From assembly GCA_964485215.1 (NCBI GenBank), contig CAZAIM010000075.1, positions 1-12,251 on the forward strand: a DNA stretch of 12,251 nt, read 5' to 3'. Each line of letters opens with the position of its first letter. Positions within the stretch are counted from its first letter, which is position 1. Origin of the DNA: HGM04593 sp964485215 (GTDB lineage: Bacteria > Bacteroidota > Bacteroidia > Bacteroidales > Bacteroidaceae). The notes under the pieces are model-generated. The model was not told where the DNA came from. It ran no database searches and saw only the letters and a list, made by a program, of their open reading frames with translations. Of this stretch, positions 7,267 to 12,251 are shown piece after piece. The translations under genes were made by a program, and so were the position numbers.

Positions 7267-8778
7267 TCAATTCTTGCGGAATACGCGCTGATACAATTTA
7301 TACAACAGTTTGCCATGTCGTGCAAGCATATACAAAGAGACCATTCCGGAGCAGGCCACACAGCCCAGACCCAGAACAACCCCCTCCATTCTGTTCTGCA
7401 TAAAGAATACAGAATAGGCAACAACAGCAGCAATGCCTACATTCAGAAGAAAATACCTGACAACTCTATCGGAGAGAGAAAACGAGTACTTTCTGTGGGC
7501 GATATAATACACTGTTGCGAAATCCACCACCCTTGCGACCGCCATTGCGACACCGGCACCGAAAAGCCCGTAGCGTGAATAGAACAGAACCACAAGCACT
7601 ACAAGTGCAACGTTGTATATCGACTCCTGAATAAGGAAAGTAAATGAATCGCCCTTTGAGAGCGGCATAAACGACATAGGGTAGGTAAGCGTGTTGAGCA
7701 GCAAGGCAAACATTGCTATCTGTGTCATATGCAATGCCGGCAGGAAGTCATCGGTATACATAAGCGGCAAAAGTTCGGGTAACAACACAATTACTCCCAT
7801 GACAATGGGTGCCTGGACGAATATATGCGCCTCTATCTGCTCATTGACCATTGCATTCCTCTCCTTGCTGCGAAAAAAGATACCCGAAAGACGCGGATAG
7901 AAATCGGAATCGAGAGCTGCGAACAGCACGGACGGCAACATGCTGACTATAACATAACCGGCTGTAAAAAGACCGGTAGAAGCACTGTTGCCTATTTCGG
8001 AAAGAGCCTTGCATATGAGCCATATTGAGCACGATGTAAGAACCGAAGCATAAATGTACCCAGCACCAAGCTTCACCATATCGTACCCCTCGCGCAACAA
8101 GGATAGTGAGAACGGAGAGACCCTGTAGGGGTAGCGTTTCAAAGTAAAGAACATTGCACCCGACATCTGAAAGAAGGCAATTGCAAAGATTGCCGGGAAT
8201 ATTCCGCCCAGCCCCATAACATAATAGAGCGGAACTGCCGCCAGCACAGCCACCACCGCTGTCCAGACAGAATAGAGAGCCAGCCTGTTCAGTTCCCTGA
8301 CACCACGCAATATTGCCACCTCGCCACCGGAGACAGCCATAAACAGGACTACCGGTGACAACAGGACAAAACGCGATGCGTAATAGGTATATGTACCGAA
8401 AATCCATTTGGAGAGGAACGGAGATGCCATAAGGAACAGCAACATGCCGACAAGACCTGTCAGCAGAGCTACGCTTCTCACAATTTTTATACAGTGCTCA
8501 ACTGAAGCCTTGTCGCCATTATCGTACTCATGGGCAATCTTGCGCACCGCACTGAAAGAGAGGCTCAGGCTGGTACAGTCGCTGAACATCTGTATAGTCC
8601 TGTTATAGAGAGCAATGAAGCCAAGGCCATTAGTTCCGAGAAGTATTGAAGCAAACTTGTTGCGAACAAGGTTCAAGAACATCGAAAGACCTTGAGCACC
8701 ACCAAAAATCCCAAGATATTTGACAGTACGGCGGTAATCATTACGGGCCTTTTCACCCTGTTTATCATTATTATTCAT
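7267..8778 (-). CDS. Oligosaccharide flippase / polysaccharide biosynthesis membrane protein (Wzx, MOP superfamily)
   Basis: Inner-membrane transporter predicted to flip undecaprenyl-linked oligosaccharide to the periplasm. ATG at 8778 gives 503 residues; a TTG just before it could add one Met but ATG is preferred. After a polar N-terminus (NNNDKQGEKARNDYRR) the protein is dominated by hydrophobic segments, roughly 12-14. Clear ones lie near 20-40, 100-130, 137-156, 170-190, 192-213, 238-258, 268-290, 320-342, 350-375, 387-402, 405-425, 443-460 and 468-487. The start KYLGIFGGAQGLSMFLNLVRNKFASILLG is characteristic of Wzx-like proteins, with a conserved basic residue in the first helix region. 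It is divergent from the glycosyltransferase operon and precedes the M23 peptidase with a 1-nt gap. The glycan it carries cannot be deduced. A lipid-III or O-antigen type flippase are both possible. Confidence 0.9.
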   Translation of the reverse strand: MNNNDKQGEKARNDYRRTVKYLGIFGGAQGLSMFLNLVRNKFASILLGTNGLGFIALYNRTIQMFSDCTSLSLSFSAVRKIAHEYDNGDKASVEHCIKIVRSVALLTGLVGMLLFLMASPFLSKWIFGTYTYYASRFVLLSPVVLFMAVSGGEVAILRGVRELNRLALYSVWTAVVAVLAAVPLYYVMGLGGIFPAIFAIAFFQMSGAMFFTLKRYPYRVSPFSLSLLREGYDMVKLGAGYIYASVLTSCSIWLICKALSEIGNSASTGLFTAGYVIVSMLPSVLFAALDSDFYPRLSGIFFRSKERNAMVNEQIEAHIFVQAPIVMGVIVLLPELLPLMYTDDFLPALHMTQIAMFALLLNTLTYPMSFMPLSKGDSFTFLIQESIYNVALVVLVVLFYSRYGLFGAGVAMAVARVVDFATVYYIAHRKYSFSLSDRVVRYFLLNVGIAAVVAYSVFFMQNRMEGVVLGLGCVACSGMVSLYMLARHGKLLYKLYQRVFRKN

Positions 8779-8833
8779 CAAGCATTATCCTCTTATTCCC
8801 TGCAAAGCACCGCTGCAGAAAAGTATTTAAATG

Positions 8834-8841
8834 CGAAGATA
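8834..8841 (-). promoter_or_regulatory. Candidate -7 box for the flippase-M23-dipeptidase transcript
   Basis: Minus strand TATCTTCG followed by CA resembles TAnnTTTG with one mismatch. Transcription would start near 8829, about 50 nt upstream of the flippase ATG. A TTTG (8870-8867, minus strand) lies 25 nt upstream, longer than the usual spacing. It stands head-to-head with the glycosyltransferase promoter in the 227-bp divergent region. Confidence 0.35.
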
Positions 8842-8955
8842 CAAAAAAGCGACGAAATAAAGAACCCAAACAGCAGCAATTTGCAGCGGCAAAGAAATAA
8901 ACGGTTCCTACACACAAAAATCTGCCTTTCTATCGGATATTATTCGTTATTTAAC

Positions 8956-8963
8956 TATCTTTG
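8956..8963 (+). promoter_or_regulatory. -7 promoter box for the glycosyltransferase operon
   Basis: TATCTTTG followed by CA is an exact match to the Bacteroidetes -7 consensus TAnnTTTG. The -33 region is weak: no TTTG at 19-21 nt, the nearest T-rich element being TTTC at 8927-8930. Transcription would begin around 8969, leaving a leader of about 37 nt before the ATG at 9006. No other ORF or RNA was recognised in 8779-9005. Confidence 0.6.
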
Positions 8964-9005
8964 CAGTAGACACAGCAACTAACGCCTAAACCACAATCGC
9001 CATTA

Positions 9006-9977
9006 ATGAAACTAAGCATCATAGTACCGGTATATAATGTGAGGAGACATCTGCAAAAATGCATCGAGAGCATTCTGCAGCAGACCTACACAGACTATGA
9101 ACTGATTCTCGTTGATGACGGCTCACCCGACAACTGCGGCCACATATGCGACCGCTACGCTCAAGAGTGCGACAAGGTGAAAGTCATCCACAAGAAGAAC
9201 GGCGGGCTATCATCGGCACGCAATGCCGGAATAGCGGCTGCAAAAGGCGAATACATTACTTTTGTAGACGGCGACGATACCATTGCATCGGGCACATACT
9301 ACTACAACATGAGAATCCTTTTGTCGAACCCCGACATAGACATTCTGGAGTATCCCATCATCGAACACTACGAATCGCCGCGCAGCAACATCATATCATT
9401 CAAGCCCGAGAAGGTATGTGGCAACGAAAAAGTCTTCACCGACTGGATTTCGCGCAAAGGCTATGAGCACTGCTTTGCCTGCAACAAGATATACAGAGCC
9501 GACCTCTTCCTGTTCATAAGATACCCCGAAGGCGAAGTATTCGAAGACACGCTCACAACCCCACTGCTGTACCAGAGCAGCGAGAACGTATACTACTCCG
9601 ATTGCGGGTTCTACTACTACTACGACCACAAGGAGAGCATAACCAACAACTACACATTCGTCTCACAGCACCAGTTATATAAAAACCTCGTCACCCTCCA
9701 CGACAAGGCCATAGAAAGCGGCTGTATAAAAGAGGAGTGCGACAGCATACTTTTCCGCTGCATCGACAACCTGACAGACCTTTACCGTTGCAAAGGCGGC
9801 GAGAAGAAGCAATACAGGGAAGCAGCCGCCCTGTTAAGCAAGAAAAGAATCTCCCTTTCCGCGCTGTACAGGATGGACATATCCCCAAAGAAAAAAATCA
9901 AGTACACAACCTTCGCGTTGTTTGGAGCAGCAATGCACTCAAGGCTATACGCCACATTCCACAAGAAGCTCAATTGA
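9006..9977 (+). CDS. Family 2 glycosyltransferase (GT-A fold)
   Basis: Cytoplasmic, membrane-associated transferase that adds a sugar from a nucleotide donor to a lipid-linked glycan (role inferred from family and context). The 323-residue protein opens KLSIIVPVYNV, the classic first strand of GT2 enzymes. VDDGS at 36-40 binds the nucleotide, GGLSSARN (66-73) is the second family block, and FVDGDD (86-91) carries the DxD metal site. VFED at 178-181 supplies the likely catalytic acidic residues. The C-terminal third is basic (KKRISLSALYRMDISPKKKIK), suited to contact with the membrane surface. There is no transmembrane segment. It is first in a three-gene operon behind a good -7 box, and the next gene begins 5 nt after its stop. 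Donor and acceptor cannot be assigned. Confidence 0.92.
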   Translation: MKLSIIVPVYNVRRHLQKCIESILQQTYTDYELILVDDGSPDNCGHICDRYAQECDKVKVIHKKNGGLSSARNAGIAAAKGEYITFVDGDDTIASGTYYYNMRILLSNPDIDILEYPIIEHYESPRSNIISFKPEKVCGNEKVFTDWISRKGYEHCFACNKIYRADLFLFIRYPEGEVFEDTLTTPLLYQSSENVYYSDCGFYYYYDHKESITNNYTFVSQHQLYKNLVTLHDKAIESGCIKEECDSILFRCIDNLTDLYRCKGGEKKQYREAAALLSKKRISLSALYRMDISPKKKIKYTTFALFGAAMHSRLYATFHKKLN

Positions 9978-9982
9978 CCACG

Positions 9983-10978
9983 ATGCACCTCTCTATAGTA
10001 ATACCCACATACAACATACCAAGAGAAATGCTTGAAAGATGCATTGAAAGCATTCTTTTGCCAGGAACACCAGAAGACGAATATGAAATAATAGTCGTTG
10101 ACGACGGCTCGGCCGACCCTCCCCTATGGATAGAAGAGAAATACGGCAAAGCAGCAAGGCTAATCCTTTCCGAGCACGGAGGACCCGGCGCGGCACGCAA
10201 CAGAGGAATATACGAGGCAAAGGGAAAATACATTCAGTTTGTTGATGCCGACGACTACCTAATAAACACGGCACAACTGAAAAAGTGTATCGAGACATTA
10301 AAATGCGAAAGCCCGCAGATACTGCGTTTCAGATACTCCGTATCATACGACGGCAAAACACCGGAACCATGCACCAATGAACCGGAATTCAGCCACACAA
10401 TCAGCGGAGCTGCATACATGGCCGACAACAACCTCTCAGGCAGCCCCTGCACATACTTTTTCCGACGCGACCTGTCTATAAGAAAAGACATACGTTTCCC
10501 CGAAAACCGCTTCCACGAGGACGAAGAGTTCAACACCATACTGCACTACCACGCACAGACACTCATCGACAGCAACGCGCAGATATACTGCTATAGCATA
10601 AGAAAAGGCTCAACCACAGCCAACAGCTCACCCGAGTTTGAGAAAAAGAGAATAGACGACCTGATGGCCATAATATCAAGGCTTTCATTCTTCAAGGATA
10701 GTTTCTCAAAAGAGTGCAACATCATACAAGAAAGGGCAATAAGGCGCAAACTGAACATGCTATGCGTCGATGCAATTCTCAACATGATGTATGCAGGATT
10801 CAAGGCAAAGGATATACACAGAATATGCGTCGGGAAACTGTCGCCGTTAGGACTCTACCCGCTGCAAAAGGAGAAATATTCATACAAGTACAGGGTATTC
10901 CGACTTCTTGCAAACACAAAAGCCGGAATGCGAATACTAAGAACACTCACCCCAAAGAAAAAACCCGCAAAAAAATGA
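9983..10978 (+). CDS. Family 2 glycosyltransferase (GT-A fold), second copy
   Basis: ATG at 9983 gives 331 residues. The open frame extends upstream to 9737, but that part is the out-of-frame shadow of the previous gene, and the true GT2 N-terminus MHLSIVIPTYNI begins here. VVDDGS (38-43), GGPGAARN (66-73), FVDADD (86-91, DxD) and HEDEEF (178-183, catalytic acidic motif) are all present. It resembles its upstream neighbour in layout and in the CIESIL segment (20-25 here, 19-24 there), so the two may derive from an old tandem duplication. The middle and C-terminal regions differ, which suggests different sugar specificity. The C-terminus ends in a basic tail (TPKKKPAKK). Its stop overlaps the next start as ATGA (10975-10978). 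Confidence 0.92.
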   Translation: MHLSIVIPTYNIPREMLERCIESILLPGTPEDEYEIIVVDDGSADPPLWIEEKYGKAARLILSEHGGPGAARNRGIYEAKGKYIQFVDADDYLINTAQLKKCIETLKCESPQILRFRYSVSYDGKTPEPCTNEPEFSHTISGAAYMADNNLSGSPCTYFFRRDLSIRKDIRFPENRFHEDEEFNTILHYHAQTLIDSNAQIYCYSIRKGSTTANSSPEFEKKRIDDLMAIISRLSFFKDSFSKECNIIQERAIRRKLNMLCVDAILNMMYAGFKAKDIHRICVGKLSPLGLYPLQKEKYSYKYRVFRLLANTKAGMRILRTLTPKKKPAKK

Positions 10979-12072
10979 AGATTCTGCTTATTGGCGAATA
11001 CAGCAACGTCCACTGGACACTTGCCGAAGCTCTGCGCTCTTTGGGGCACACCGTATGCGTGGTGAGCAATGGAGATTTCTGGAAGAACTACAAGCGCGAC
11101 ATATCACTCATCAGAAAATACACCAAGTTCGGCGGGCTAAGATACCTTATTAAAACATACGCCCTGCTACCCAGGCTGCGCCACTTCGACATAGTGCAGT
11201 TCATTAACCCGATGTTTCTTGAACTGAAAGCAGAACGCATTGCACCAATTTACCATTACCTGAAGAAGCACAACAAGAAAACATTCCTTGGAGCATTCGG
11301 AATGGACTCCTATTGGGTCGAAGCCTGCACAAGCACCCCCTACCGTTTCAAATACTCCGACTTCAACATCGGAGACAGAAAGATTACGAACGACTATGTA
11401 GCAGCCCAGGAGAGCGATTGGAAAAACACGCCCAAGGCTAGTCTCAACCACGAGATTGCAGAGAACTGCAACGGCATAATAGCAGGCCTTTACGAATACT
11501 ACATGGCCTACAAGGAAAAGCATTGCGGCAAGCTTGCCTACATACCATTCCCAATACCGGACGACAAGAACGCATCAGCAGCATACGACACCGGGCGCAA
11601 GATACGCTTCTTCATTGGCATACAGAAAGAACGGAGCATATACAAAGGCACAGACATAATGCTGCGCGCCCTCGAACGCATTGCAAAGGCATACCCCGAC
11701 GATTGTGAAATAATGAAGGCCGAGAATGTCCCGTTCGAGCAATACTCAAAAATGATTGACGACTGCGACGTTCTGCTCGACCAGTTATACGGATACTCGC
11801 CGGCAATGAACGCACTGCTTGCCATGTCAAAAGGGAAAATAGTTGTTGGCGGAGCCGAAAAGGAGTGCTACGATATATTGAACGAAGAGAAACTGCGCCC
11901 TATGCTCAACGCATCGCCAAGCGAAGAAGATGTCTACAACCAGCTAAAGTGGCTTGTGGAGAACAAGGGACAGATTCGGGCAATGCAACAGCAAAGCATA
12001 GACTTTGTAAACAAGCACCACAACCCCGAAAAGGTCGCAAGGATGTACCTCGAATTCTGGCAGAAGGGATAA
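10975..12072 (+). CDS. Probable GT-B glycosyltransferase (family 1/4-like)
   Basis: ATG at 10975 overlaps the preceding stop by 4 nt and yields 365 residues. The longer frame upstream (to 10714) is a shadow of the second transferase. The N-terminus MKILLIGEYSNVHWTLAEAL followed by RSLGHTVCVVSNGD is a Rossmann-type start with the glycine/hydrophobic pattern of GT-B enzymes. DIVQFINP (72-79) is a following core strand. A second domain begins near 209 (KIRFFIGIQKERSIYKGTD), matching the donor-domain strand followed by a KGxD block. DVLLDQLYGYSPAMNALLAM then SKGKIVVGG (265-293) corresponds to the family's donor-binding region, but the usual E-x7-E motif is not obvious (S275/N279 fall about where acidic residues are expected). 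It probably transfers a sugar in the same glycan pathway, though the assignment is weaker than for the two GT2 genes. Confidence 0.78.
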   Translation: MKILLIGEYSNVHWTLAEALRSLGHTVCVVSNGDFWKNYKRDISLIRKYTKFGGLRYLIKTYALLPRLRHFDIVQFINPMFLELKAERIAPIYHYLKKHNKKTFLGAFGMDSYWVEACTSTPYRFKYSDFNIGDRKITNDYVAAQESDWKNTPKASLNHEIAENCNGIIAGLYEYYMAYKEKHCGKLAYIPFPIPDDKNASAAYDTGRKIRFFIGIQKERSIYKGTDIMLRALERIAKAYPDDCEIMKAENVPFEQYSKMIDDCDVLLDQLYGYSPAMNALLAMSKGKIVVGGAEKECYDILNEEKLRPMLNASPSEEDVYNQLKWLVENKGQIRAMQQQSIDFVNKHHNPEKVARMYLEFWQKG

Positions 12073-12099
12073 AAAAAATTAGAACCTGAAAGGTTCTAA
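12071..12099 (-). terminator. Intrinsic terminator on the minus strand, downstream of tRNA-Glu
   Basis: On the minus strand TTAGAACCT (12099-12091), loop TTC, AGGTTCTAA (12087-12079) is followed by T8 (12078-12071). A 9-bp perfect stem plus T8 is a textbook rho-independent terminator for transcription coming from the tRNA. The T8 tract overlaps the last two bases of the TAA stop of the oppositely oriented glycosyltransferase gene. The same stem could also end that gene's transcript, but without a T-run on the plus strand. Confidence 0.8.
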
Positions 12100-12202
12100 C
12101 CGAAGCGTTCCTACAGGAACAACGCTCTTTCGCGTTGTTTGCGAAGACTGAAGCTTTAACTTCACAAAGGAGAATCTCCTTCTCGCACCGTAATTTCATT
12201 AC
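12079..12202. repeat. Array of six consecutive perfect small hairpins
   Basis: Plus-strand stems, each perfectly complementary: 12079-12087/12091-12099 (9 bp, the terminator stem); GTTCCT 12107-12112/AGGAAC 12115-12120; AACAACGC 12118-12125/GCGTTGTT 12132-12139; TGAAG 12149-12153/CTTCA 12160-12164; AAGGAG 12167-12172/CTCCTT 12176-12181; GTAAT 12190-12194/ATTAC 12198-12202. Loops are 2-6 nt. The second and third overlap by 3 nt and may exclude each other. The array fills nearly all the space between the tRNA 3' end and the glycosyltransferase stop. As a minus-strand RNA it would be a hairpin-rich tRNA trailer or a small RNA ending at the T8 terminator. It may also be a dispersed intergenic repeat. 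Confidence 0.6.
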
Positions 12203-12206
12203 TTTG

Positions 12207-12251
12207 TAGCGCCTACGGGAATCGAACCCGTGTTCCATGCGTGAGAGGCAT
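12207..12251 (-). tRNA. tRNA-Glu (anticodon CUC), 3' part, cut by window edge
   Basis: Minus strand, from the right edge: anticodon-stem 5' bases ATGC (12251-12248), a 7-nt loop CTCTCAC (12247-12241) with U33, anticodon CUC (12245-12243) and A37, then GCATG completing the stem. A 4-nt variable loop GAAC follows (12235-12232). The T-arm is ACGGG, loop TTCGATT, CCCGT (12231-12215). The acceptor 3' strand AGGCGCT (12214-12208) and discriminator A (12207) close it. CCA is not encoded. The loop CTCTCAC and short variable loop ending AAC match glutamate tRNAs. The D-arm and the acceptor 5' strand lie outside the window, so base pairing of the acceptor cannot be checked. Confidence 0.88.

Noticed and set aside
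7266..7433. N-terminal extension of the M23 peptidase frame by 56 residues
   Set aside because: It overlaps the flippase coding end, has a Cys/Trp-rich composition unlike the family, and a proper signal peptide begins at the ATG at 7265.
7120..7578. 152-codon open frame antisense to the M23/flippase junction
   Set aside because: Both opposite-strand genes are well supported, and this frame shows no domain and crosses their junction.
8810..8889. 8-bp inverted repeat CCGCTGCA / TGCAGCGG flanking the candidate flippase promoter
   Set aside because: The 64-nt separation and 8-bp arms are within what chance gives in a 230-bp region; no further symmetry was seen.
9737..9982. Upstream extension of the second glycosyltransferase
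   Set aside because: It lies in another frame of the first glycosyltransferase and the extension has no GT2 features; the canonical N-terminus starts at 9983.
10714..10974. Upstream extension of the third glycosyltransferase
   Set aside because: Shadow of the second transferase; the ATG in the ATGA overlap starts a normal GT-B N-terminus.
11906..12238. 110-codon minus-strand frame through the tRNA, hairpin array and glycosyltransferase 3' end
   Set aside because: It would begin inside the tRNA and run antisense to a supported gene. A shorter version from the ATG at 12198 (MKLRCEKEILLCEV...) through the hairpins is only worth checking if homologues with synonymous-rich changes exist.
1..12251. 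CRISPR arrays, insertion sequences, phage or defence genes
   Set aside because: No regularly spaced direct repeats, transposase, integrase or nuclease-effector motifs other than RNase G were visible.

Overview
The window reads as a chromosomal segment of a Bacteroidales bacterium (Bacteroides/Prevotella-like). The evidence is the RNase G variant with an insert in its S1 domain, a lysine/arginine-rich mini-protein of the COX24/mS38 type just upstream, a ~580-residue phospho-sugar mutase, a secreted C69 dipeptidase, an M23 peptidase with a typical Bacteroidetes N-terminus, and -7 boxes of the TAnnTTTG type. No insertion sequence, integrase, CRISPR array or phage gene was found.

Layout. (1) Positions 1-1793, plus strand: the tail of a very basic ribosomal-type small protein, a hairpin/T-tract, then RNase G. 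RNase G converges on the next gene at a perfect 32-bp palindrome (1810-1841), a likely bidirectional terminator. (2) Positions 1866-3605, minus strand: phosphoglucomutase/phosphomannomutase family enzyme. Upstream lies a 285-bp intergenic region with one or two TATATTTG promoter boxes and four consecutive short inverted repeats. (3) Positions 3891-8778, minus strand: three genes read in the order Wzx-type flippase, M23 peptidase, C69 dipeptidase. The first two are separated by one base and the third by 51 bases, so they are probably one transcript. (4) Positions 8779-9005: divergent promoter region. (5) Positions 9006-12072, plus strand: a tight operon of two GT-A (family 2) glycosyltransferases and one GT-B glycosyltransferase, with a 5-nt gap and then a 4-nt ATGA overlap. 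(6) Positions 12073-12251: six consecutive small perfect hairpins, the last forming a minus-strand intrinsic terminator, then the 3' part of a minus-strand tRNA-Glu(CUC) cut by the window edge.

The flippase and the three glycosyltransferases look like part of a surface-glycan (O-antigen, capsule or glycoprotein-glycan) locus: the transferases build an oligosaccharide on a lipid carrier and the flippase moves it to the periplasm. The sugar mutase could supply hexose-1-phosphate for the nucleotide sugars, but it has its own promoter and is probably housekeeping. The M23 enzyme acts on peptidoglycan; its tight coupling to the flippase may link glycan export with wall opening (inference).

Several start sites differ from the longest open frames. 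The M23, second and third glycosyltransferase genes all start well inside their longest frames, at ATGs adjoining the upstream stop codon. The flippase starts at an ATG right after a TTG. RNase G has an ambiguous start. The most unusual sequence features are the hairpin array beside the tRNA, a second hairpin cluster at 3731-3806, and a 13-base identity covering the -7 box and initially transcribed region of two unrelated promoters.
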